A stretch of 64,000 nucleotides of DNA, taken from Nectonema munidae. Taxonomy: Eukaryota > Nematomorpha > Nectonematoida > Nectonematidae. The position numbers were made by a program, and so were the translations under genes. The stretch spans positions 516,502 to 580,501 of the forward strand of contig JAUIRK010000677.1 of assembly GCA_030549495.1 (NCBI GenBank), written 5' to 3'. This document shows positions 53,316 to 64,000 of the stretch, piece by piece. Under the pieces are notes generated by a model. It worked only from the letters and a program-made list of their open reading frames with translations. It had not been told where the DNA came from and did no database searches. Each line of letters opens with the position of its first letter. Position 1 is the first letter of the stretch.

Positions 53316-54480
53316 CAACATTGGCCTAAACACATGGCCATATTTATTTCAAAAAATTCGAAGTGTCAAAAGTTTGTCACTTTGTATTCGCTTCTGAAGC
53401 ACATAATGTACTGCATTGTCGGTGATGGCTTATCAACTTTATTAGCAGCTCATATATATTAGGAGCTTGGCAAAGCTCCGGGGGCATTCATTATATATGC
53501 AAAGAGAGCTTCGCCAAGATACTATGTATTTATTTGCAAAAAATCTGGGATTAAAAATGAACATCTTACAGTTTTTCAAATTGCATGAAACTGTGTATTG
53601 AGGTTTGCCCTATATTTCCTAACTATGTTTCAAGATTTCTGCCCATTTTAGTTTATATGAAAAAAGCTGAGGCCCTAAAAATTTGTGGAGAGTATAGATA
53701 GGTCTATCGCTATAGTTAGAATTGAGGAGGCATTTACCAAAATGGAATATTGAAATAGATGTTAAAGAAAGCATTAACTATTATAATAATAGGTCTAACA
53801 AAGAAATCATATTAAATAGAAGGAGGCATCCATCAACTTAACTGATTAAGGAAAAGTAGTTGAGGCTACGAGTATTGCAGTTTTAAAAATTGACGAGACT
53901 TGGAAAAAATTAAAGCAAACCCTTTTCTATCGGTAACTCTCAAACGCATTTGATATCATTTTATAAATATTTAAGAAATGAAGTCAACATTTTGAAAAAC
54001 AATTTCAGACACTTTTTAAAAAAGGTTGATTTAACTCAATTTCCAGATGAATGAACAATTCTTAAATCAACAAACACCTTTTTTATAAACACTTTTTTTC
54101 TATGGAGTATCGAACATTAAAGATTTGAATGGATTGATGAATCGTTGTGAAAGTTTTAACAAGGACGCCATTCAATCACTAAGGTATCGTAATATAGATA
54201 TATACAAAAAGAGTTAAATCCGGCAGACAACTCATCCAGCGAGGCAAAATACACTTTCTGCTAGTGTGACTTTTTTACACTCATTCGCACACACCTTATT
54301 TTGTGCAATTCTATTGTTTTTGTGCTTTTTAAATAGACTCCAAGTGTGTCCAGGCTTGCTTATTTTGTATACATCGTACTAGAAGAGAGTTTCAATTGTT
54401 GCCAGGGCGTGTCCCCAGGCTTGTTCATTTTCCTCGTCACGTTCAAGTTCACGTTCAGCTTTGTCTACTACCTATTTTCC
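53316..54480. other. Upstream of MMS19; nothing recognised
   Basis: A GAGCTTGGCAAAGCTCC palindrome lies near 53462. No coding frame that could supply the missing MMS19 start was found with confidence. Confidence 0.3.
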
Positions 54481-54487
54481 GAGTCGA

Positions 54488-54563
54488 TGGGTAAGACCGC
54501 ACCCCCCCCCCCCCCATAATTTTCTATAAGTAAGAGTTACTGCTTGTTTATAAAACATGTATG
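54488..54563. repeat. Poly(C) plus dispersed repeat shared with 11.7 kb
   Basis: A run of about 16 C is followed by ATAATTTTCTATAAGTAAGA and on to AAACATGTAT, about 45 bp nearly identical to 11690-11733. It is probably the end of the same DNA element. Confidence 0.55.
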
Positions 54564-54924
54564 CAGACTATCGAATCAATCAAACAGCATGCCAAGTTGC
54601 TCTGAAATTCCTATCGAACATATTTTACAGACGATGCGTGAGAGCTATATAATAATAATAATCCATTGCTTCAATATGCACACAATAAGTAAGCAATGTT
54701 TATCACAGTGTCTTGTAGTATTTTTGAGCAAACACATGTTGATGATCCACTAGATTTTCTCATCTTTTGTCACAGTGATGATTCTATTTCTCTTTCTCTC
54801 TCCTCTGTTTTTCTCTTCCGTTTTCTCTGCTAAAACTCAATCATTCACTCATTCAAGCTCTCTTCTTTCATTCAAGCCCTCTTCTCTTGTTAAGCTCTCC
54901 TATCTCATTCAGCTCTCTTCTCTC

Positions 54925-55105
54925 CAGTGACGTAGCTAGGCTCCTTTGTACCGCACGGTGCCTAGATTGAACTTATGTAACTTATGCGATATAAGTTTTT
55001 GAAAATTTCTCCAATGAAAGGATCAAGAAAGTATAAATAATGTTGCGCAAGTTTTTTGTTTTTAAATTGTGCCCCTTCTATCAACTTTTTTTGGCTACAC
55101 CACTG
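54925..55105. mobile_element. hAT MITE with target duplication (181 bp)
   Basis: The ends are CAGTGACGTAGCTAGG and TGGCTACACCACTG, an imperfect CAGTGxxGTAGC hAT-type repeat. It is flanked by CTTCTCTC (54917-54924) and CTTCTGTC (55106-55113), an 8-bp duplication with one change. Confidence 0.8.
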
Positions 55106-55149
55106 CTTCTGTCTAATTTACATTTAGAGTTAAATTAAAATAGTTTTCA

Positions 55150-56034
55150 ATCGTTACAATTTTATATCAATGAATATTGTTAGACTCGCGCTAAGAATTT
55201 TTTTCAACAAAAGTAACTTAATCTTTATCACTACGCTTGCTACATTTTGTAACATTTGAAAACTTTAATATTTTAAGTCAAGAAATTTTTTTGATTCACA
55301 TATATTATTCGTCCATAAGCTTGGAATACTTTTATTTTTTTGACGAGGCACGAAAACATAGGTATCGATTTCATTGTCCAAATATTTCCCAAACTTCGAA
55401 ATATTGCTCTCTAATTTTGTTTGAGATATACTCAAATTGGGATTGATTTGCTGCATTTGCTAACCCAGAATATGAAAAAAAAGTTTATCCAATAGAACCT
55501 ACGTTTTACGTACGGCACGGGACCGAACGGCGGACGTAAAACGTAGGATTCGTAAAATCCAGGTTGACCTTTAAATTGACATACAACACGAAAATCCTAG
55601 CCTGGATCAATAAAAAATATCACTGTACAGAAGCTCTGATGCATTGTTTTGCGATCTAATTAGCGTTATTTAAATTACTCATAGTGAAATAAAACTGAAA
55701 GACAATAATTTATTAACCTTTATAAACTTTTTAATACATAAAATCGCAAAGAAAAAACGTATTAATAATGTATTTAATGACCAAAAAGATGACGTCATCG
55801 ATCATTTGGCGAGGACGTAAAATCCAGGGAACGTAAAATCAGGGTACGTAAAACGTAGGTTCTACAATTTGAATTCTTTATTTTTCAAAATTTTATTTTT
55901 TTCGTTGTGCCTCTTTAAATTTTGTTCTAAATGCCTAGTGCATAAGGTAATTGTAGCGTTCTTAAATCCATTACTAATACCCTTAATTAGAGCTTTCTCT
56001 TCATCAGTTCCAATAGTAACACTTTTATTATTCA
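55150..56034 (-). mobile_element. MULE transposase relic, 3' part
   Basis: The minus strand reads NNKSVTIGTDEEKALIKGIS, then NGFKNATITLCTRHLEQNLK and, beyond a MITE, SIPSLWTNNICESKKFLDLK. Mutator-like transposases have a D-x-E-x-A-L, C-x-x-H and W-x-x-N-x-x-E-S order. It continues the relic at 58922-59800, from which a piggyBac insertion separates it. Between them about 50 family residues appear to be missing. Confidence 0.7.
55493..55864. mobile_element. TA-flanked MITE inside the MULE (372 bp)
   Basis: Begins TAGAACCTACGTTTTACGTA and ends with its exact reverse complement, a perfect 21-bp inverted repeat with TA at each outer end, as in Tc1/mariner-type insertions. Internal copies of CGTAAAATCCAGG and CGTAAAACGTAGG repeat the end motif. 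Confidence 0.82.
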
Positions 56035-56038
56035 TTAA

Positions 56039-58921
56039 CCCTCGCTTGACGGACTCAATGCTTTTTCGACGCATCGGTCAGTTATTTAACAATAGCCAAA
56101 AATTTAACAAACAAAACTTTTACCAAATTTATATGTAAATATAGTAAAAAAAACAAGGAAAATAATGGTAAAATTTGATTTTTCTTAAGATAAGGCAAAA
56201 AAATTTATTTTGAATAAAAAGAATAAAACTGTACTTTTTTTGAAGATGGCGTTAAAATAAAACTAGCAACAATTTGAGCATAACGTTTTTGAATAATTTT
56301 TACACACAGTGACTCCACATTTCTCACACCTTCTAGCTGTACGGCTTCTCTTCGAAATACATTTTGAGCAAGATGCTCTTTTTGATGATGAAGGCTGATT
56401 TTCAGTTGCTTGATCATACCCATAATGTGCAAGTAAGTACTTTGTCTCCACCGGTAATTCAGACTGTTGGGCTCTCACTTTCATTGCTTCTTCACATAGA
56501 TAAAAAGCAAGTCTTTTGATAAAATACTTTCTACCACTCTGTTTTGAAGATGGAAATTCATTAGGAGTGTTGAACCTTGCAATTATCCAGGTATTCATGA
56601 CTGAAATATCCAGATAATTAGAAAACGCAGCATGTGTCCACTTACGATTAGGTTTATAAGACCTATAAGTTCTTATCATTTTGTTAGCAACGTCTACACC
56701 ACATTTAGATTCGTTGTAAGCCAACAAACTTTCAGGTTTAGAGGCAACATTGCTGATTCTTACATTTTTATGTTGTGAAGATAGAAATATACAGCCTTGA
56801 AGTTACGAGTAGCATGCTTTTGGGTATATACGCTGATAAAGAAACGTAGTCTGAATAAATTGAAAGACTCTCACATTCTTTTAACTTCAATGTTTTCAAG
56901 TGCTTTGGTCTGAATATTGTTGGAACGAATCGTCTATTTGATGTAACTGTGCCGCTCAAAGACAAGCTTTTTTGAGTACACCATACAGCAAGTTGATGAC
57001 TTGTGAAGAATCTATCGGTATAGACGCCGCATCCAGTAGGAATATTGCTTTCTTGAATCAATCTTTGGCAGATTTTGAAACTTGAGAAATAAGCTCTGTC
57101 CTCCAAACCGCTAACATATATTTCAGGCTTCAAAAAGTAGAAAAACTTTGCATCATTCAGGTGATAAAACTTGATCCCATAGTGACCTGGCTTTTTGGGA
57201 TCATATATTTTCAGAGAACAATTACCTCTGAATGTTACTAATTGCTCATCAATCGTCACAGTGGAGTGTGGTGTCCAATAACAAGAAAAAATACTGAAAA
57301 AATGATCATGAATCTTTCGGATAGGACTCAATTTATCAGAAGCATCACGTTTTTCCTTTTCATCAAATCGTAAAAAAACACGGACAAGGATAAACATATC
57401 TCGTCCAATAGAAGCTTTCAAAAATGGAGAACCAGATTTCGAGAATAATTCTGAAACTTTTATTTTTTGATCCCCATTTTGCCCAATATATATCAACGCT
57501 CCGAAATAGGATAATAGATGATGTAATTTGAACACTTTGTATGAGTGAAGTAGTTGTGCATATTTAGGACACGGGGATCTAAAATTTGGGAAATAATTAA
57601 ATCCTATCTAAACAATTAAAAATCTTACTTATAGTTGGCTTCCATCTTGTGCAACGTTTTCGCATAAATGTAGGAAATTAATTCAAAATTAAAAAAGAGT
57701 TTGAAGATCGATAAAATGTCTTTCATATTTTTAGCCAATCCTTTAGGACCAGGAGGTTCCAGAACAATATTTCGAATATTTAAGCTTTCAGGTCTCCCTG
57801 CTCCTTGATGTTTCGGGTCTCTAGTATACTCTGTTGCATCAGGAGCAACTAAAGTTTCATCAAGTAATTCCTCTTCACTTGTGTAAGAAGATATAGAAGA
57901 TTCGGTGTCTAAGCTATTGAAGGAGGAGAAGGAGTCAGTAGACAAAGAAGAAGAAGAAGACATCATAAAGGAAAGAATGAAAATCAATTTATTCCAAGTA
58001 CGCACGGCTCAAGAAATAAGAAACACGAGTTTGAGCGTGAAACAAAGTGATCAAAATGGTACAAGGTTTGAATAGTTGAGATCAGAAGTGAAGAAGTAAA
58101 TTACATACATATATAAAATGTTTTTAAAATCGTTTATGATATTTTATTGCTTATTATTCTTGACAAATTGAAGAGAAACGTCATCACAACGCGTATTGAT
58201 GTTGTTCATAGCTTCATATCTTTTATACAATAAACAAATCAATCCCAATAACAAATCTCATCATGACATTGCCAAGTTTATTTATGACACGATATGTGGC
58301 ATTTCAAATATAAAGATACTATGACGCAAATTTATCACAATTGTTCGATACCTTTCATCATACCATTGCTCAATATTTATGGCATATGTCATTGCATTAC
58401 AAATTTGAAGTATTTATGACGTGAATCAATGAAAGAAATTATTTATGGTTTATACCAATTTTTGATACATTTACAGCAAAAAGTTGTAATATAAATTTTG
58501 TATGATATAATCACAAAAAAAAACAAAGTCCGGTTAAATAAAGAAAATTTATTTACAAATTAATTTGTGAAAAAGAATGATTTTTCTCAACCGAAAAACT
58601 TTTTGATCGTTGCTATATATAAAAATTAATAATTATTATGCTAAGTACTATAGTAGCTTTTGAAATAATCTAACTCAAAATTTATTATGTTTTTTATACT
58701 AATTTCATAATAATATAGATGGCGTTAAATTAAAAATTAAAAACTTCCATAGATTTTTTAATATTTAGTTTTTATTTTGTTAAACAACAGAAAAACAACT
58801 ATTAAATACTAAACTATATTAAAAAAAATTTGTAATCGTAATAGATAAGAAAAAAAAATTGGACAAAAATGTCATAGAGTCCGTCATCCGTGTTATATTT
58901 TATACGTCCGTCAAGCGAGGG
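56039..58921 (-). mobile_element. piggyBac element F, 2.88 kb, nested in the MULE
   Basis: Bounded by perfect 16-bp inverted repeats: CCCTCGCTTGACGGAC at 56039-56054 and its complement at 58906-58921. TTAA flanks the left end (56035-56038); on the right the four bases read AAAT instead. It carries one transposase gene on the minus strand and long AT-rich flanks. It is the best preserved of the six piggyBac copies, so probably the youngest. Confidence 0.88.
56263..57966 (-). pseudogene. piggyBac transposase F, near-complete, one short intron
   Basis: A DDE_Tnp_1_7 transposase, the enzyme that cuts and pastes piggyBac DNA at TTAA. The likely start ATG is at 57966, followed by a Ser-rich N-terminus, EEELLDETLVAPDATEY and GPKGLAKNMKDILSIFKLFF. 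A 50-bp GT-AG intron at 57628-57579 restores the frame (NYK|SPCPKYAQLL). Then come HLLSYFGALIYIGQ, STVTIDEQLVTFRG with the first Asp, GVYTDRFFTSHQLAVW with the second, and ESKCGVDVANKMIRTYRS with the third. The tail is cysteine-rich (RRCEKCGVTVCKN, CSNCC). Two small frameshifts lie close together near 56780-56815, so this copy is probably inactive. Confidence 0.85.
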
Positions 58922-59800
58922 AAATATGGGAGAAAAAATTGAAGTATGATTCATAATCACCACTCCAATGCAAATAAATTCTAAGAAACAAGGATTAACT
59001 GACGTTGTCCTACGAATGAGTCTCTTCTCTTGAAACACGTAACAAAGCAACGTCCAAGGTTAAATGTCCTGTCAACGCCTAAAAGATATCCATGATCTAT
59101 GGCTGATTTGAAATGTTGAATTTGATTATTAGTATACAAAATAAAAGAAGGAGGTGAGTTTGGAACTGTTATACCTTTTCGTACGAAACTGGTATTTAAG
59201 GTTATAGAATTTAAAATCTCTTCAATTTCATCGCTTAGATTTTTGGAGAGATCATTTTTATTTTGACCAGAAAATTTCAAATTTTGAATAAATTTCAAAT
59301 TTCTTGGAATGTCCATTTTACTCAAAATATGTTTATTGTGTATAGCACGAGGAGTAATATTCAAAACATTAATATCTTTTAAAATGGCTAGTTTAGTTTT
59401 TTCATTTGTTCTAATATATGTTGAATGGGAAAATCTACTATTACCATGGCAGCTATCTCCCGGATATATACCTATATATACTCATAAGTTATAAAGTTTA
59501 CAATTTCATCATCAGAAGGGAAACTTTCAAAGTAGTTTATTCTTCTTTTATAGGATGTATCTTTTTTTAAGCTAGAATAATACCTTCTCAAAATGATAGG
59601 TTGAAGACTACTCGAACTTTTAACTTTGCTGAGAATAGAAATTTTGTCTTTATTGTCGAAATAACAAAAACATTTTTTTAAGGAATTTTTAAACCAAACA
59701 CCACAATCATCAATATATTTATTAACATTACCCGACTTACGTAATAAAAAAGCATTTTTATGAAGGATTGCTCAATAGTTGTTCTAACAGAAGATAATAT
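58922..59800 (-). mobile_element. MULE transposase relic, 5' part
   Basis: The minus strand reads KYIDDCGVWFKNSLKKCFCY, then LQPIILRRYYSSLKKDTSYK, ILKDINVLNITPRAIHNKHI, PSFILYTNNQIQHFKSAI and YLLGVDRTFNLGRCFVTC. The D in LGVDRTFNLG is the first catalytic Asp of Mutator-like transposases. Frame changes occur near 59.38 kb and elsewhere. The reading frame is cut by the piggyBac end at 58921 and resumes at about 56034. Confidence 0.7.
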
Positions 59801-61180
59801 ATTCAAAAATTGAAAAAAAACATGAATTTATTTAAAAAATGAAAATCACAAAATAGAATAAATAAGAAAAACTTATACGTTAAAACATGAATTGCTCACT
59901 TCAATTAAAATTTTGAAACTCTTAAAGATAGGAAATTCAAAAAATTTCATTCATGAATATTGTGTTTGTTGAAATATGACAAAATGTGTGCCCTATTTTC
60001 AGGATATATGAACATCAACAATTTTTAAAACCACATCAATTGAAATTTTAAAAGTTTTAAGGAGACTTAACTAACCCTTGCTCACTTGACAATCTAAACT
60101 AAACACGCAGCACTGTTTCCATGAAAAAACCACCCCTGAATTGTTCTTATCTAAAACAATTACCTTAAAATATTAAGTGTTGTTCTCTAAGTAATCAAAA
60201 ATTATAATGTGATAAAAATTACATACAAAAGATATACTTTTGTATGGTTTTGAAGTTAAATCTTATTTTTCAATCAGGTGTAATTTAACGTTGTAGTAAG
60301 TAAAGAAAAAATTATGATTATAGTGTTAAAAGATAGTTATACTTTGTTAACTAGTTTAATGATATTACTTCAAAAGATAAATGCTATTTTAGCATAATTA
60401 TAGTTGGGTTGCACATACATGAGAAGAGACGGAGTGGACGACAACCCCTTATTTTGTGTTTTAAAAGAGGAGGGCAAAAAGCTTTTCGCGCTCTCCCCTC
60501 AAAAAATTGAATTTTTAAAAATAGGAATGTGTATTTCATTGTTATTAAAATTTATGGAAATTCCGTTCCTCGTCCCACCAAAAAATTTTAACATTTACGC
60601 CCTTGAATTAAACGTATACTTTCAAAAATTGTGTAAAAGCGTTAAATGAAATTTTCCCATTATTCTTTAATCATATGGTAAAAATTTTAAAAACTTGTAG
60701 AAAACAAAAAATACCGGTTTCGAAGGTTTTTATATTATAATAACTTTATAATATAACTAGTAATGTTAAGTCTAATATAAAATTTATATGAAGTTTAGAA
60801 TAAACAAAAAATAAAATTGTCAAAAAATTTTATATACCTAAGAATTTCTGAAATATAACTAGAAATGTTTAGAATAATATAAAATTTATATGAATATTGA
60901 AGGAAAATAAATCGCCATATTATATTGAAAATAGAAATGGCCGAAGAAATCGAAAATCATAGAAAATGGTTGTGTTGCAGTTGATAAGATCCTAAATCCT
61001 TCAAATTTTAATCATACACGCTGAAGTTGGATTCAAGATATACATATCAATCTTAAAATGAGAATATACCTTGAAATAAATCAATAAAAGATTTTAACTG
61101 CAAAAAATTGTGTTATCAAAATCGTTGTTTTAAATTAGTATGACCGAGATTTTTATGTTGCGTTTTCGCAAAGTTAGACA
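59801..61180. other. Non-coding, nothing recognised
   Basis: Very AT-rich. Short direct repeats (for example AATATAACTAG-AATGTT-AG with TATAAAATTTATATGAA, at about 60753-60796 and 60855-60892). No coding frame of note. Confidence 0.35.
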
Positions 61181-64000
61181 TTAGGTAGGTAGGAGATAAC
61201 TAAGCACTTTCCAACGTTGGTTGATATGCTTGCATCAATTGCTAACTTGGGGATTTGTAAGGATGGGTATTGGGTTTAGGATCTAAAGTAGAAATAAGAC
61301 AGCTTGGTGAGGTGAAAGAGTATAAATTAGGTTGCCTGTGTATGATTATGCAAGGTGTTTAATAAGGGTGGGGTTAAGTGTTGGTGGGTAGAGAGTAATG
61401 GTTCTTTTATATTAAGGAAAAGAGAGATGTAGTGAATGATTTTTAGTATGATAAGAATTTTAGTAGAAAGGAGGGAAGATCTTTAATATATAAATGAGTT
61501 TTTTCAATGAGTTTGGTTCGATCTGATTAGAATATTGGGTAATAGAGGATAATGTGAATTGGAGTTTAGATATGAGGGCAGCCGAATCTGCAAAAAGGGT
61601 TAGAGTGTAAATTAAAATTGTAGAAGTAAGCGTAACAAGTGCAATGTGAGGTGAACCATCTTATAATGTTGGGAGGAAGAGTAATATTTTTATTTAGTGC
61701 AAATTGGGATAAGGGGGTAGGTATGTTGTTTGAGTAAAGCCATTCGTTTGTAGTTGAGATATTTATGGATGTTTCAAAAGTGGATAGAAGGAGGGCGTGT
61801 GTTAAGAAATGTTGTGATATTATGGATGTGGATTTACATAAGAGATCTGCTAAAAAAATTTCAAAGGAGGAGGAATGGGCGGGGCACCAGAAAAGTTTAA
61901 TTGAGAAATGGTTGCTAAGGTTGATTAATTTCTTGGCTAGGTTTAGTGTTGAAAGGAGAATTTTTCTGTTAAGTTGTAGGTCTTATATTATGTTTTGTGA
62001 GTCCGTGAAAAAGATTATGTGCTTGAATTTGAATGTAAAGAAGGTTAGGTTATCAATGATGTTGTTGCATAATGTTAGGAGTGCTAGGGTTTCAGTTTCG
62101 TATGCGGAAGTGTTATTGTCTGTTTGTATTTGTTGTGTGAAAACAGGAGTGCTTGTATTGTGATTAAAAAAAGCGCCTGCAGCGGTTGCTTTGTTGCATG
62201 ATTTTGAACCGTCGGTAAAAATTGAGAGTGGGTGGTGCGCATTTGAGTCGCGTTGGTGTTTTATGGAGTTGAATGCTAAGAATTTGTGGTGGCATATATG
62301 AGTTGAGTATGGGGTCAATTTCGATGGGTGAACTAGGGAGTATGGGTGTAGGTGTGGTAAAACTTGGTAGTGAGTAAGTTGTGGCATATATTGTTTAAGA
62401 AGGGAATTGAAAAAGGTGAGAGAAGGCGAGGTGTGAGTTGAGTAAAATTTCGTGAAGTTGTGTGGAGCTGGTGTAGAGTGGAATGTAGTAAGATATTTTT
62501 TTATTATGTTTTTCTTAAGGTTTAGGTGTAAGGGTAGAGTATGTGTAAGAAGTTCAAGTTTTGATGTAGAAGTAGTGTGAAATGCGTTTGTTATTGTGAG
62601 TAAGCAAAGACGGTGTATTTTGTTGAGATGGGTTAGTGAGTTTTGGAATTTGAGTGAGCTTCCACAGGCAAGTGAGCCATATTGTATGACTGGAAGTATG
62701 ATAGATTTATAGATGTACTTTGAGATTTTTGGATGAAGACCCCACTTATATGAGATAGCTTTTCTTAGAGAGAATAGGGTTGGTGAGAATTTTGTGTATA
62801 TGTTTTTGAGGTGGAGTGTAAATTTTAGATTAGATTGAAATGTGACGCCTAAATATTTTATCTGTGATTCAGGAGTGAGTGATGTTGATGTGTTTATTTA
62901 GTTTGTTTGAGTTGAAGGAGACTTTGTAGTTGGGGGCCATTGTTTGTATTTGTGTGATTAGATTAGCAGTGCGATTGATGTTGTTTAGTTGTAGTGTGTT
63001 TGAGAAAGTGAATACGATTCAGATTTTGAGTTGATAAAATTAAGAATTGGGTTGATGAGGATTAGTCATAGGATATCTGATAGGCTACCCTCTTGCGGAT
63101 TGGAGAGAGTTAGTTTCTGAATGTATGTATTGTTGTTATATAGTAGGATGAGAATGCGCTTTTGAAGGTAGTTGTTTATGAATTTGATTATGTATGTAGG
63201 GTGTTTTTTGTCGATGAGATTGTTGATGATTGCAGGGTGCCATGCTGCGTTGAAAGCATTTTCGATATCAAGAAATGTGGTTGTTGCGATATTTTGGTTA
63301 TTTAGTGTTTTTTCTAGGTAAAGGGTTAGGTGAAATAGGGCCAATTCGGTGCTTTTATTTGGTAAATATGCGAATTGATTCGGGTTTATTAGGTTATTTT
63401 TGAGGATGTAGTGGATCATGCGTTTTCGTAAAATTTTTTCAAGGATTTTGCCTAGGGTTGGTAATAGAGAAATTGGTCGCCAGTTTTTGATTGAATTCTG
63501 GTTTCGATTTGGTTTAGAGATTAGCACTAGTTTACATATTTTCCAAATATTTGGAAATAGCTTAGTCTGAGGCAAGCGTTAAATATGTTGAGGAGATGAG
63601 GGTGTAGTATGTGGTAGGCTTTCTTAACGTATTTGATGGTGATGAAGTCAAGGCTGCTAGAAGATTTGGTTTTGGAATCAATGGTTTTGTTTAGCTCTTT
63701 GATTGTAATTTCTGGGTGTGAGTTAATGGAGTTCTTTAGTAGGTATGTTTTTGTTTCCATTCTAATAAGTGTATGGGTAATATTGTCGGTTTCATTAATG
63801 TCGGCGGGAAATAGAGTGTTAAGTGAAGGGTGGTTGATAAATATTGAACCTTGATTATTTGAAAGAAGATTAGCGAGTGATGTTGTATGTTTTTTGTGTA
63901 TAAGTTTGTTGATAATTAACCATGGGTTTGTTGGAGTTTGATTACAAAAATGTTTCCAGTCTTGTTTTTTAGCTTTTTTAATTTCTGATTGATATTGATC
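61181..64000 (-). mobile_element. R1/I-like LINE with RNase H, runs off the right edge
   Basis: The minus strand carries the second ORF of a LINE. From the edge: KKAKKQDWKHFCNQTPTNPW, SSSSLDFITIKYVKKAYHIL, CKLVLISKPNRNQNS, WRPISLLPTLGKILEKILRK, NPNQFAYLPNKSTELALFHL, TTTFLDIENAFNAAWHPAII (RT palm, with Asp) and SNPQEGSLSD. Further on come IKYLGVTFQSNLKFTLHLK, then RNase H: IFTDGSKSCNKATAAGAFFN, YETETLALLT, IIFFTDSQNI and LFWCPAHSS. Expected between SLSD and the LGV motif is an [FY]ADD box; I do not find one. Frame changes and stops are present. The coding strand is C-rich and G-poor, which makes the plus strand look G-rich. The 5' end lies outside the window. Confidence 0.85.

Noticed and set aside
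61765-62163. 132-residue plus-strand frame
   Set aside because: Antisense shadow of the LINE RNase H region; low-stop frames follow from the strand's base bias.

Overview
The window is animal nuclear DNA, about 70% AT by eye, and mostly transposon relics. Several features point to an invertebrate: split genes with GT-AG introns, a secreted trypsin-type protease, and a mix of piggyBac, hAT, MULE, Penelope, R1/L2-like LINE and tRNA-derived SINE debris. An arthropod, perhaps a crustacean, is my best guess, but the sequence does not prove it.

Three host genes are readable. (1) Bases 1-282 (+) are the 3' end of a mitochondrial-type prolyl-tRNA synthetase (PARS2-like). (2) A trypsin-like serine protease lies on the minus strand from 35396 to 10162. 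Its 7 exons of 92-178 nt are separated by introns of 3.4-4.9 kb. The splice phases all agree and give 323 residues with signal peptide, pro-region, R|IVGG activation site, His-Asp-Ser triad and an S1-pocket Asp. (3) An MMS19 homologue (cytosolic Fe-S assembly, CIA targeting complex) lies on the minus strand from about 53.1 kb to 41791. It has at least five exons and about 1,127 residues, and one 7.25-kb intron is filled with transposon debris. Its extreme N-terminus is unresolved because the first recognisable exon has an in-frame TGA.

Layout: 0.9-3.6 kb holds a broken RT/RNase H retroelement fossil. 3.6-6.1 kb holds two piggyBac relics. 6.1-7.9 kb holds a TTAA-ended repeat with 150-bp sub-repeats, whose second copy is at 15.1-16.8 kb. 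7.9-8.9 kb holds a Penelope-like (GIY-YIG) 3' end with a foldback. 10.2-35.4 kb is the protease gene; its introns hold hAT, LINE, SINE, piggyBac and tandem-repeat remains. 36.4-39.4 kb holds two hAT elements, one with a SINE inside. 41.6-53.2 kb is MMS19, with two piggyBac relics and a TTAA MITE in its long intron. 54.9-59.8 kb holds a hAT MITE and then a MULE interrupted by a TA MITE and by a comparatively young 2.88-kb piggyBac. 61.2-64.0 kb is an R1/I-like LINE with RNase H that runs off the right edge.

The locus is unusually rich in TTAA-targeting DNA: six piggyBac transposase relics, four short TTAA MITEs in two TIR types and two long TTAA-ended repeats. I see no coherent new operon-like or defence-like system. 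The most useful results are the exon-by-exon models of the protease and MMS19 and the nested transposon structures.
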